64,000 nucleotides of DNA, from positions 23,887,703 through 23,951,702 of the forward strand of contig NC_045146.1 in the NCBI RefSeq assembly GCF_008831285.2, written 5' to 3'. The stretch is from Nymphaea colorata (lineage: Eukaryota > Streptophyta > Magnoliopsida > Nymphaeales > Nymphaeaceae). Under the pieces are notes generated by a model. It had not been told where the DNA came from and ran no database searches. It saw only the letters and a program-made list of their open reading frames with translations. Of the stretch, positions 36,575 through 49,127 are shown piece by piece. The translations under genes were made by a program, and so were the position numbers. Within the stretch, counting starts at the first letter, position 1. The number at the start of each line of letters is the position of its first letter.

Positions 36575-39500
36575 TCAGTAAGCATTGCCCGCTTTCCTCA
36601 GCTGGCAAACATTCACAATGTCTTCATAATGTTCCTTCAGTGGCTGAAGCTTGATCTCGTACAGCTTTGGCCAAAGTTTTCCGGTAACTGGGGAAGCCAA
36701 AAGGTATAAAGAGCATTAAAACTTGTAATATTGAATTTCCATATACCCAAGCATGTGCATCAGCAAGTCAACTCTTATGAAAATATTTCCAGGACCAACA
36801 ACAGCCAACCATCGATTTTCTGGGCGTGCATAAGTTAAGGCAATACATTTCTTGAAAATTGCTTTCTTAAAACCTACTACATTATGAAATTCTACAATAA
36901 ATGAAACGAAGGAATAAGACATACCAAATAATCGTTTTTGTTGTGCATCCCATGCAATACCATTCAGCACATCAATTTCCTGAAAATTTAAGAACCTAAT
37001 AAGAAACAATTTAATTTGCGTTCCTTCGCATTGCTTGCAAGACTAACTAACATGTTCTCGATCAACTGACCTTTTCATATGATGCAAATAACTAAGATAT
37101 GCAAAAAAAAAAGGTGGAGCCTTTCCATATGAGTAGACTAACTGCAATGTGCTTGTCTTTGTGACGGACTCACATATTTGAAAAGGACAACTGGCAAATG
37201 TGCATGTAAAATTGAAGGTATCAGTGGATAACCTCCAATTCATTGAAACATACCAGCAGAAGAGAGGAACACCAAGGGTATCACAGACAGGGCAACACCA
37301 CTGAACAACCAAAGAAAATTAAAGGGAGTTGCATTTCATATGTTTCCAGAAACTCTCCCACTCCATAGCAATTTCAATAGCCAAGGAATGCCAAGAGATC
37401 ATCATGACGCATGACACTGGTAATCTTTTGAACCATGGGAAAACTAAAGCATAAGCAATGAATTGAACAAGTGCTTCATGCTGCAATGAATTAATAATGT
37501 TTCAGTACATCAACATATGTAAGTGTAATCATGTGGAAATCCTCATGATCATCTTTCGTTTTTAAACATGACCCAAGCAGGGCTGTAGGGCTAACATCAC
37601 ATAGCCAATCGTAAACAAGTATGAGGATGAAAGATATAATGTACGAAACAAGGGAAAATGCAGCAATACATGGATTCTGTTTACAATTTTTGAAACATAA
37701 AAAAGGTGACTTACATTATGGGCGGATGCATATAAATTTTGCCTGTAGAAATGGAAAATAACATCAAAATAATGTGTTAAAGAAAAAGAAAGAAAAACTT
37801 TGGCAATAATAAAATTATTTGACGCATCAAAAACATAATTTTTGTTTGATAGCAGTACTTTGTAGGCAAGCACAGAACCAGACCTTAATTTATGCAGGAG
37901 AATCCATCCAAGCACTGATCCTGTTTTAGGTGAAATTCTAGCAATACAATCTGACTGCATCAAGTAGCAATTAAACATGTGAAATTGAAAAAGAAATGAT
38001 ACTACAATTTACATGTATGGAAACAAAAATACAAATAGGGGAAGACCAAATATGGGCTTTGATAAAATATCAGGCAAATGGAGAGACTATCATCAAGTAT
38101 TACAACTTAACCCATAGAAACTGTCATGACTTGGAGAAAAATCTTAGCTGAACCTTCATAAAGCCCACTTCCAAACTGCGATTGGTTTCCGTTTCAGAGT
38201 CTTCCATCATGTTGCTAGGTGTTTAGAGAGGTATTATTTTATGTACATGCAGAGAGGACATGGAAACCGACTGTGAAAATATATACCAAAGCCATATATT
38301 GTTTTCTTATTGTATTCATACTCCTCCTCACAACATGGAAATTATGGGCAATTATATGAACTGAAATGCCTAGAGAACTAGATATAATCAGATTAATGAA
38401 TTTTTTTACCTAATATGGTTGACATAAACTAAAGTCAGCATCAAACAATAAGAAAAAATTTATTTGGATAGGCATCTGGATTGTGCACTAGATGTAAGGG
38501 TATCTGTGAATGTATACATGTACATGTGAGCATGCATACATGTGTGGGTATAGATGCATGAACACAACTTGCTTGATATGTTTCACCTTGTGTGTGTATG
38601 TGATTTTTTTTTTAGGGGGGGGGGGGGAGGGGGGAGGGCGGCCGGGGAAGGTTGGGGTGGGTAGATAGATACACAAAAGTAATAAGGTGGTTGACAAATA
38701 GTCAGTACATTAATAAACCAAAGCGCCATATGACATTTTTAAGGTTAAAGGATAATATCATAATACAATGGATGAAATAAGTATATGAAAAGAGACAAAG
38801 CTGGACTTAGTCATTGTTGATTGAGGTCATAATTGGACAGAAAAGGGCTGAAGATGCATTTCCACACACAACATGTGACGGACCCTGTTCCAGCCATGTC
38901 CTGTATCTACTCCCACGTCCTGAAGTTTAAAAGTAGGTGTGATCTCCTATTGGGTGTTTCCAGTCACATAGGTTTCACATAGTGAGAACTGACTGTTAGA
39001 CACACACAACACGGATGTCCAATTGTTCATAAGTTCCAAAAAATCACTAAGTGACCATCAAGTATTTAACTCCTAGCTAAGAAAGATGAGCAAAATCTGC
39101 AGTATCTATGAAGAAACTGTTAATAAAGATGGAATTCATACAGATGTTTCACAAAAAACAGAAACACCAAATGCAATCTCACGTCCTATTCATGGAGCAT
39201 TTTTTGCTAATAATGACTATTATAATGGTAACACTCATAGATGCATGTCCACAATAGAAGAAATTCAAGATCCTGAGTATTGCATAATTGATAGCTTAGA
39301 AAAATCAAATGCCTGCAATTGACAGAGGAGACCTTCATCTCATCTAACTGATAGTTCAGAAACTTACCATCCAAATATTTGCCCAGACTTCACCATTAAT
39401 GTACTCAAGCTCATTTAAGTATAAAATTTCGATATCATTGTACTTAACAGTGGTTTCACCAATTCCTGCAGATCATAGAGGTGATAAATAAGGAAACAAA

Positions 39501-42500
39501 TATCAGATGAAAGATATGGAAGTCTTGACACTTGAACTCCTCTCACATAACAGCAATGAGAAAGTGAATTGCCGCCAACCCAAGATGAATAGCATGATGA
39601 GATCAACAATCAATGCTTGCTTGACAAACCTTTCAAGGTATTTGCATCTAACTTGTACAAAGTTGAAGTGCCATCACTCCCAAATATAATATTCCCATCA
39701 GTAGCCAATCCCCAGCCATCTTTCATATGATGAGTAAATGTTCTCAGCTGCAGAAAGAAAGTAAATTGAGCACAACTGCCATTCTGTTGACAAAGAAAGA
39801 TTTATCCCAATACATGCTCCTCCAAAAGAAGTATAACTGTGACATACAATATCAAGACGCTCCTCCAAAAGAAGTAAGTGTGCATAACATTGATTTTAGA
39901 ACAAAGTGTGCATAAAGAAATAACAAACTTGTTAGTTCTTTGAAATAGATGAAAAATAGATTGCTTTCATAATATATTAGATTCATTTAAATCTTAACTT
40001 TTCAAACAAAATATAGAATAGTAGTTTGAAAACAAACAATGTAACTTTATCATCTGTTGAACATATAATAAAGACTATGAGAGAGAAGACAAAGTTCGAC
40101 CACTAACTTGATTAAGAGTACTTTTATCATAGATGAAGCCTGTCTGTGTTAGCCATGTCACTTGAAGCAACCTGCACATAAATGTATGGAGTTATTGAGT
40201 TAATTATTAGATGTGTATCTCCAAGCAGAGGTCTTCTGCAGCAAAAGCAATACTCTAACAGGAGTTGTTTGGATATTTCCTACAGTAAAATTGACGAAGA
40301 CAAGTAACCAGTTATACAGACAGAAAAGTTGTTGAGAGGGACAGGGTTGGAGCCAAGGGGTGGTGGCAGGGCCCGGCCACACACCCACCACCACCCCACC
40401 CCCCTCCTCTTTACTATTTTGGAAAATGAATTTTACCAGTTAAGATTTACAAATTTTATTTTCGCACCAGTAGAAATTTTGAAAAATACAGTGGTCCCTG
40501 TGACAATCAGTCTCTAGACCATCTGCCCCACTCAGAAGCAAAATTCTGGTTCTGGCCCTGGAGAGGGGCACAATATTCCACAAACTCAACAGTTAACAAA
40601 TAAATGAAATTTTTTTGTTTCAATTATCATACTAAATATCTTTTTTCAATATCAATTTTTTTAAAAATTTACTATAGCTTCAGCTTATACTTCAAAATTT
40701 ATTTTTATGTTTTCAAGTATCTCTTGAAAAAGTATTTAAATGTGATGGGATTTATTCTTGTCAAGACTTTTCTTAAAGTGAGATTTTCAAAAGATTTATT
40801 AGTTTTAAACCAACAGTAATTTCGTCATTCTAAAAACAACAAAATGAGAAAAGTAGGTGTTTTCTTTTCCTTCAACTTCTGTAAGCAACTAAAGCACATA
40901 TAAATCATATATAGGCTCTTGAATACAAATAATAGAAATTTATGTTTTTGACAAATGTGAAACGTTCAAAACTTCAAAAGCACCTTACAGGATTTAACAT
41001 GTACTTGTTTACTGCTACAAATATTAAGCTCAAATAAAATTTTTGAAAAATTAGCCCTTAGAATGAATTGTATATCGAGAGTAGATGCAAACTCAAAACT
41101 GTTGTATGCATTTAATGCTACTCTCTTCCTTGAGAAACTAAATGACATCTGTGCATATTACGTTTTTAACATTGTTATAGACTGTTTGAGTTAATTTTTC
41201 AATTTGAAGGGCCAAATGGAGATAAAAAATAGCTAAGTCAGCAACCTATAGAACTAAAGGGGCACTAAATTCGAAGAATCTTGATCATAATTTCTTTGTC
41301 AATAGGAAATTTACAAGCTACGGTGGGCAAGTGGCCATCTGCAGCATAATGTGGCTCCATAATTGCAAGCAACTCAGAAGAATGTCATTGTCTGCGGGTA
41401 TGTGCATGTGTGTGTGCAAAAAGAGGAGAAGGTTTCGAGGATTCCCAGAGATGCTTGGATCTACATAGTACACACTGCCAACTAGGTATGATTTATTTTA
41501 CACCCATCAAAGAGGCATTTTGGATCACGAATCAGTTTGCAAACATTTCCTCAAATAGAAGGCAGAAGTACAAGTCGTACCAATATGGAAAGTGTAAAAC
41601 TTGTCTAAGGGTACGCTATATTTAATCCACTGGTTAAGGAATCACAGAATCCTAAAAGAGTACTGACTTTTGGTAGGTTGTGATCTTTTTCTTTTTTTCC
41701 AAAATGTGATTATGAATCAAGAAAAAATGTTATCAATTGATGATGCAGTGGAGCCAATCAACTCATTCACCTAAGCATGAATCAAGCTGCTGTTTCTGAC
41801 ATAAAAGATGCCTACTTCACTGAGAACAGATGATAAATGAAATACAGGTAATGTGTTGCACTAGCAGATTACAATATCTTATGAAAGTGCCGGAATAAAG
41901 AGGAAGAAACCACAAGTTCATTTAGATACTTGATAAGCAGTGGGAAAATTACTCCAGTAAATTGGATAAAGGAAATTAAAGACCTTTCACCAGACATCGT
42001 TAGGCCTTCTCCAAAGTATGATTTGTCCATATGATGAATATCTAGAACCTGCCAATCGGATGCAATATTCCAATCAGTATAGTTCAGATTTACCATAGGA
42101 CAGCTGTATAAAAGGAGCTTTGAGAAAGGATTTTAGATTTTCCATAATGGTGCTCGGCAGAACTAGAACCTGATACTGGTACCTAGAGGACCCAGCAACA
42201 GAGGAATGTAAAGCATGCTAGAAAACAAAGGTCTTCTGGAAAAATAGCATCCTTATATTGGGAGAAGAACTAAGGCCTTGGTTCGAAACCTTAGCGAAAC
42301 TCCAAACCTATTGGAACTGAACTAGACATGACTGCACAAGAATTTTCTGCAGCTCATATCCAGGTCAAACATTTGGGAGATTCAAGTTGGCTCCAAGCAA
42401 CTCAGTTGGGTTCATTTAGCAGTTCAGGAACAGAACTGAACAGAAAAAAATTGTTTAACAAAAGTTCAGGTTAATATAAGAGTGACTATTCTGTGAATGT

Positions 42501-45500
42501 TATGATAATATACAGAATGTGTGCTCCTCAGAGAAGGTTGTCCTTGAGCTATAGCACTTTGAAGCTAACTGGACCCATTTAAAGTCTATGCATGCCCGTG
42601 CAAATATGTTGTCTAGCCAGAAAGATACTAGGCTTGTCTGGAGTAATTGGTCACAGATCATGAGTTGCCAAGTTCCCCAAGCATGCTAGGGTAGGTACAA
42701 CAGTACAACAATCTAACAACCACCTTCGGCATTCTGGGATGCTGGGAAATGCTGAAACTTGTTCCACAAGTCACAATGCAAAGTATGGAACATCCTACAG
42801 ATTCTCCAAAAAAGTGTGCTGTGTACTAATCCCTTTTTCCAAGTTGCCTAGTTCCTTCTCTCCTTTCTACTTTAGTCTTTATTAATAATCATGCACTTCA
42901 TAAGAATTCAGAACATACATTTCATATCAGATAAAGCCAAGTATATATACCATAAGAGCCATTCTGTAGAGTTACAATCACACCCTGGCTCCAGCCTAGG
43001 CAGAGGAACCTAGGCAGTCCAAATATAAAAGTTTTTTTTTTTTGAAATTCAATCCCTTCTTTTTTAATTTCTGTCTACTGGTATATTTGATAGAAGTAGA
43101 GTTTCTCCAAACCCCCACCTTGATCCTTGTTCCACTTTTTCTTTTTCCCTATTTTGTTTACCACCTAGGCCCCAAGTAGGGACCACATAGGCCCTGCCTA
43201 GGCCTTATTATGGAGTCTGCTGCTTAGGCCGGCCTAGCACTTTTAATTACTTAAGAACCACATGAATCTCTAACTGAAAAATGTATTTCACAAAGTAATA
43301 TTCTACCTTTTATATCAGATAAAGCCAAAGACATATTGTATGAGGTGTATGGACAAAGTATGCAGAATGATACTGATCTTCAAATGAGGCATATGAACAC
43401 AATGTGCAGAAGGATAGGGATCTTCACCTTCCCAGTCTGAAGATGAACCCGGCGAACTGAGGACTGTAATTGCAAAGCCACATATCAGAAAATTCATGAA
43501 CATAACGATGGAATACATGCATGACTTACTGGCAAACATGAGAGGAACAATAATCATATTAAGAAAATTTCAGCAGACAAAGGCCAAGAGAAATTTTTCC
43601 AAATTCTACTCAAGGATAATGTCAAAGCATAAATCCAGCAACATCAATAGCAGGTGCACGTATTAGATATAACCCTCTATTACCACAAATAGCTGTAACC
43701 AAGAATAGGAATCAGGTCACCACCTGTTTCACCTTTTCACATTTACCAGCCACAGGACCAACTTGAGGTTAGCAGTGTGCTCACATCAGTACACCTACAT
43801 CTCTGGCAGATCAGATGTGTGGGTCCAACTTGTTGGGGAAGGCACAACGGTGGTTACCTCAAAATGAGAAACCACAGAGACTAGGCATCCTCTCATAACA
43901 AAACCATTAAATGAATGAATTATGAAGGCCGAAAGAAAGTATCAAACATAAAAATATGGACACATGCACCCACATGTACACGGATGAACTATCAGGACTA
44001 GACAAACTAAATTAGGGGAAAAAAATAACCAAGGTTGAGTTTGTTCGGTTAGTTCTTCACACAATGTTGATTTGAATTCTTCCTGCTGCCGTAGAAACTG
44101 AAAAACTGTTTAGCAGCAAGAATCTCAAACCCCTGAGGTATCGATCTTTGCTCAAGTACAAGGAAAATGCAAAAGAGATGGAGTAGGTACAAAATAATTC
44201 AACAATATGATACAAGAAATCTGAGAATTATCATCTTGAACTTATGAAACTAACCTTTCCATAAAGACCAGTCGACTCATAGAATGTATCATTTCCACCA
44301 TAAAGGAGGCCCTGAAATAAAAAACATGACTAATAGAGTTAACTCTGCAGCAGAATTTTGTATGATAGATAGGTACGATCATGAAGAGTAATCGCTGGCT
44401 GTTCTTGAGAAACACTTTGTGCAATATGACGGTCATAAATAGGAAAAGCACATTGAATATGATAGTGCAGCAATATTGATTCCGCTGGAGAACTATGATC
44501 AGCGCGGAACCAAGATTGAGAACTTGAGGCAATGGGTTCATCCAGGGACTTGTTAGGTAGGAGGCTGACATGATTTAGGAATATGTGTAACCATTTATGT
44601 TATTGAAGCTATACATTTATGACATAAAGATTTGGGATTAAGTTTTACACGTGATTCACCGAGACATACGGGTTCCCCTATCCAAGGACAGGTTCGAACC
44701 GTAGTTGCAGGTCCCAACCGTATTTTGAAAATACCGCAGTACAAAGGAAGAATAAAGCTAAAACAGTAGAATATTTAGAAACTATCAGATACTTATTTCT
44801 CTCTCAATATTACCATGATAATATCATAGGACAGAAAAAAAATTGTTATTATTGCTATTCTCTTTTGGTAATATCATAGTATAGAAAAAAACTTGTTATT
44901 ATTGCTATTCTCTTTTATATTTGCTCTGCCTTAATTATGTTCTTTCTTCTTGGTGTTTTATATCTAAATTTTTATTACTTCATTTGTTTTACGTCTTTTG
45001 CTATTTTTGTTAATTCTTTTGGGTACCTTCTAAGATTTTCAAGTGCTGAATTTCATGAGGTTGAACAAAGAATTTTCATCTTCAACTTGTACCCAACATT
45101 ACCCGTAAGCGCACTTTCGCAAATCGCATGCCACGAGCATATGGGTATGACACGCACATCGAGAGCTTAAATCTCATGTTCAAAATTTATATTAATGATA
45201 GTAATAATAACAACAAGAATAATAATAATAATAATATAACAACAATAAGAGCCGATTTAGTCAATCTACAAACTTTCTAATATTTTTAGGTATAAGATAT
45301 GTATTATTGAACATTGTCTGAAAAGTGAAACATTGAGATAACAACATACTTATCCGGGTCGGAATTCATCTTCGTGCAGCCAATCTGTCTCCCTATCAGC
45401 AGGACAAAATGACGCGTTCTTGTGTCATACCCATAAGTTGCAGCATTCAAATTATGTTAGAAAGTCTCTCCGGTTTAACTTAACTGGTTAAGGCTGGTGG

Positions 45501-46238
45501 ACCGTTAAAGTCGGAAAACTTTTTTCTAACCGACTCCAAATCGGGTCAGACTACTGCCTATTGTATCCCGAATCGAACCAAATCCAGAACGAAGATCTCC
45601 GATCCAGATCCAACTGCCAAGCAGAAAGTAAGGGGGTTTTGCTGATCTTGGTAAATTGGCATTCGGCCCAAAACGACACCCATCTCCCTTTTGTATAGCG
45701 TGTCTCCCTCCCTGATTCAGCAAAGGACGACGACTTCTGCCACTGAACCATTGACCCGGCTGGATACACACATCATCCATATCCAGGATGTCCGGGAAGA
45801 TCAATTCTTACTGAAAGACTTATTCACCATCACCACCATCATCATAGTAACAATCGCTCATAATAAGCAACAAGCAACAGTAACTCCGAAACGGAAAACA
45901 TTAAGAGATCGAAGAAATTGAAGAACGAAGAATACCTGCGTGAAAGCCGTCTCGTCGTGGGGAAACTCCTTGACGATCTCGAAGGAGTAGAAGAGGGAGG
46001 GAGAGGCTGAGAGCCGGGAGGAGGAATTGGCGTAGAGCAAGGTCGCCAAGGAGAGGAAGGATACTGCGGCTAGGATTAGGGCCATCCTGCGATTGAAGAT
46101 AATGGATTTCATGAACGAATTCGACTCCAGGGAAGAGTAAGAGGAGATGGAGGAGGAGAAGGAAGAAGAAGAAGAGGAACGAGAGGAGGAAAGGGAGATC
46201 GTTGATCGCCTTGATCTCTTCTTCAGAGCCACACCCAT
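36575..46238 (-). CDS. QC: glutaminyl-peptide cyclotransferase (plant type)
   Basis: Eleven exons, in transcript order: 46238-45936, 44311-44255, 43463-43428, 42048-41984, 40171-40108, 39747-39630, 39465-39368, 37954-37884, 37742-37715, 36979-36925, 36687-36575. All junctions are GT-AG and in frame, giving 335 residues. It converts N-terminal Gln to pyroglutamate on secreted proteins. Residues 1-50 are basic/Ser-rich, 51-70 form a signal anchor, then follow FEIVKEFPHDETAFTQ, GLLYGGNDTFYESTGLYGK, YFGEGLT (Glu146, counterpart of the papaya-enzyme Glu), HHMKDGWGLATDG, GSDGTSTLY, LNELEYINGEVWANIW, SDCIARISP, IDVLNGIAWD and TGKLWPKLYEI. These make the five-bladed propeller of the plant/bacterial QC family, expected in the secretory pathway. 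An upstream TTG is in frame, but the ATG at 46238 is used here. Exon 9 is only 28 bp. The introns hold transposon pieces. Confidence 0.95.
38615..38656 (+). other. G-rich run, potential G-quadruplex
   Basis: A run of about 14 G, then more G blocks within 40 bases, in the intron between exons 7 and 8 of the cyclotransferase gene. The G-rich strand is the non-transcript (plus) strand, so the pre-mRNA carries the C-rich complement. Length may be uncertain because homopolymers are hard to sequence. Confidence 0.7.
40342..40560 (+). mobile_element. hAT-like MITE, complete, in an intron
   Basis: A 219-bp element with ends CAGGGTTGGAGCCAA and CTGGTTCTGGCCCTG (imperfect inverted repeats), flanked by GAGAGGGA and GAGAGGGG, an 8-bp target duplication with one mismatch. 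It sits in the intron between exons 4 and 5 of the cyclotransferase gene, about 170 bp upstream of exon 5 in transcript terms. Non-coding. It belongs to the same family as the copies at 1338 and 28720. Confidence 0.78.
42972..43240. mobile_element. candidate MITE with CCTAGGC ends
   Basis: Copies of CCTAGGC and close variants cluster at both edges (AGCCTAGGCAG and AACCTAGGCAG on the left; GCCTAGGCC and GGCCGGCCTAG on the right), in opposing arrangement around an AT-rich middle. It lies in the intron between exons 3 and 4 of the cyclotransferase gene. No clean target duplication was found, so the ends are approximate. Confidence 0.35.
44819..44916 (+). repeat. tandem duplication, 2 x 48 bp
   Basis: Near-identical copies at 44819-44866 and 44869-44916 begin TAATATCATAG and end ATTGCTATTCTCTTTT. 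They lie in intron 1 of the cyclotransferase gene. Confidence 0.95.
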
Positions 46239-46805
46239 CAAGAGAAACCGAATCCAGGGAATTTTTTTCCCTGGATTGGGGCCTCTCCGCTACCGAATCG
46301 AGCGGAAGAAAATCGAGCTGTGGGGATTTTTTTGGCGCCGTCTCAGGACCGCGGGACGGGAAGACAAAAAGAGAGAGATATTTTCATCTCAAGACCTACC
46401 TTTTACGTAAAATTCCAAAACCTGCTGATCGATTTATAAAATATCGAGACGCCTGCTTGACTTTTGCTTGCAACTATTAACGGGTGTCATCGTCTCCTTA
46501 ACAGCTTAAAATCCAAATCTGCTGAGCAAAACCACAATAATCAGGGACGCGAATGTTTCGCTTATAGTTAAATATTGGATTCATATCCAAATTTAAATAA
46601 TTTGACTTGATTAAGAAAAACACATTTGGTTAGTAGTCAGATTCAAATTTGATATAGACTTTTCTTATTAAATTTGCGGGTATCTAATTAAAACATTAAT
46701 ATTCAAATCAAATTACATACATAAATTTGAATGCATTTAGGGTTTTTGAGGCTGGACCACTAGATTTCATCCAAAAGATAGTCCCTGAATTAAAATTCTT
46801 ATAGA

Positions 46806-46868
46806 GGGCAGGTAGTTTGGTTGGTAAGGAAACGACTCGGAGCAGGATTTGAACCGCATTTTTTTTTC
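46806..46868 (+). mobile_element. possible SINE 5' piece
   Basis: GGCAGGTAGTTTGGTTGG resembles a tRNA box A and is followed about 30 bases later by GGATTTGAACCGC, a good box B, and then a T run. Only the tRNA-like head is recognisable. Confidence 0.4.
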
Positions 46869-46895
46869 TGGCTTTTTTCTGAACTAAAACGCTCC

Positions 46896-47049
46896 ACTTC
46901 TACCAACTTTGGTGTTGACCCGATCAAATTAGAACAGGTTATGTGTTCGGTATAGAGCACATGTTCGGGGATTCCCTTCTACTTCTACCAACGTTGGTGT
47001 AGACGGGGAATGTGTTCGACTTAGAACACATGTTCGGGGATACCCCTCT
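46896..47049 (+). repeat. tandem duplication of about 70-85 bp
   Basis: Copy 1 (46896-46980) and copy 2 (46981-47049) both begin ACTTCTACCAAC and share TGTGTTCG and the block ACATGTTCGGGGAT. Copy 2 lacks about 16 bases present in copy 1. Confidence 0.85.
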
Positions 47050-47265
47050 ATGCCATGAGGCCTGGTGGGCCTTCAAATATTTAATTTAAAAACTTTAATT
47101 TGGTATATGTTGGGGGATTCCTGTTTCAAACATTGAGATAGACTCATGAAATATTAAAACCCAACAATGAATCTGTCCAAAGTTACAATGTTTGATAAAT
47201 CTGTTTCAATATTTGAGAAATATTCATTAGATTACAAAACGCCATTTGGGGTCAGTGATGCACAA

Positions 47266-47369
47266 TAATTTCTAGATAATGATTTTTTGTGGAAATACAA
47301 TAACAAAGAGTTGCACATTGAAAGGTATTTGTTATTGTATTTCCACAAAAAATCATTATCTAGAAATTA
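47266..47369. repeat. perfect 42-bp-stem hairpin
   Basis: The arm at 47266-47307 (starts TAATTTCTAGATAATG) is the exact reverse complement of 47328-47369, separated by a 20-base loop. There are no mismatches in the stem. This is the most perfect inverted repeat in the window and implies recent formation or selection. The size, about 104 nt in all, is that of a plant miRNA-type foldback, but nothing here shows transcription. Confidence 0.97.
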
Positions 47370-47798
47370 CTTCAAACTTACATGAAATTCAGAAAAAATA
47401 TAAACACAAGTACCAAATTCTGAAATTTCATAAAGAAGCGAGAATGCTTAGAAAAATTCAATTGTAACAATAGATTTTCTTGTCCCTCCAAACTTCTAGA
47501 GAATATCGCATCCTCACAAAGAAGGTTATCGTGAAGTTAACGAAGTCCCGTTCTTGTAAGATACAAGCAAAATGAAAAAGCTGAGCTGACACATTTATTT
47601 AGCCTCCAAAATTGGAGAAAAAAAATCATGAAATATCCTTTTACTTGAGATGCAACGAATACGTATATTTTATAAGGACCTGTTCCAGGTTAGTAAAATA
47701 TTTATCAAGCAACTACATTCCCAAAATAATTGAGTAGTTTTTCTTTTCTTCATCCTTCTGCTGTTTTCATGCTTGCTAGGTAAGTTGGTAACACTAAA

Positions 47799-47935
47799 CA
47801 TGGCCGAGCCAAAAAATTTTCATGAAAAAAGCCAAATTAAAGTTTCTAAATTTTAACAGAGGCTAAAATACCATTTTTCAAATTTTTTATATAAGACAAG
47901 TAAAATATTCTAAAATTTACATGTAATTTTTATAT
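47799..47935 (-). mobile_element. hAT-like MITE, truncated
   Basis: The reverse complement aligns with the right half of the copy at 1338-1539: TTACATGTAA, TTATATAAAA, TTTGAAAAATG, GTTAAAATTTAGAAACTTTA, ending near the GGCTCGGCC terminus. The other half is absent or too diverged to see. Confidence 0.65.
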
Positions 47936-48393
47936 TCATGATGTGAATATCCGCTTGTGACAATATTATGACATACTATTGTCGATGGGTGAACTACATC
48001 TTCACACACACCTCATAGGTGGGCCTATTGACTATGAGAAATCATACTCATGCTATGAAATTTTATTATGTTTCAGGTGATTTTGACGCACTTCAACTGT
48101 GACCAAGGGAGATCCTCGTAGAACTGACAATTATGGCTTGTGGACATCTATGCGATCCTTATTTTAGCTTTTGTATATATTTGTGTAGTTAGTTTGCAGA
48201 CATTTTGTGGGACACTCAATATGTAAATTATAAAGTTGGTTTAGATTGATGTGAATTTTTGTACTTGTGTATGATTGTTAACCACACTATCAACAAATGT
48301 GAACCTGGCCCTTTATGGTTTATGACAAATCGAACCTATGCTAACTACATAGGTTATGTGATTGTGAATGTTGCGCTATCAAAAATGAAAATT

Positions 48394-48429
<36 letters not shown>

Positions 48430-49127
48430 AAAAGAAATAAGAAATAATGTCAAACTCTTGATTGTTTTTAGATCAGTTGAAAGAAAAATAATGAGAACAA
48501 GATAATGGAGCATTGTCCTTATATAATATTAGTTCAAAGATATTTCTTTTTATTTTACTCTTAAATGTCGATCTGTAAAAGTTTCAAAGGCTGAGATTAT
48601 TCCTTACCAGTACACCATTTAAGTGTTTAACACCCATCAACAAACTGTTGTTATATATATATATAACGAATCCCTTTTGATCAAGGCCGTTCATGCATTT
48701 CATACGGTGACCTTTAATCACGCATGCATTTATAAGGTTCCTCCTGCCAAACTTGGTCAGAAAAAACCAGTTTATATATATATATATATATATATATGGC
48801 ACGAAAAGGATAAGAGTGAAAGCAGAAGAAGCTAAAAAGAAGGAGACAATGCCGCCGAAAAGAACCCGTGAAATGTTTTTGACAAGTTCACCTAACCGAG
48901 AAATTTGGGGCCGCAGTTTCTCAGACAAGTATGGGAAGAGATTCTCGGCGATTTTATTCATTACGTAGGGCCCCTGAAAATACGGCGACAAGTTCCCCCC
49001 GTCCTTTTTTTTTCACCTTTAGCCAAACGATGCGCAAATCTAGCTGCCTCAACACCTGACTGCTTCTTTTCTCTCTCTCTCTTTCTCTCTTTTGTCCTTC
49101 CCCACCTGACTGCTTCTTGGGGTCATG

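Noticed and set aside
44640-44735. Possible tRNA gene because of GGTTCGAACC
   Set aside because: The GGTTCGAACC palindrome resembles a T-loop, but no matching acceptor stem, D-arm or anticodon arm can be laid out around it.
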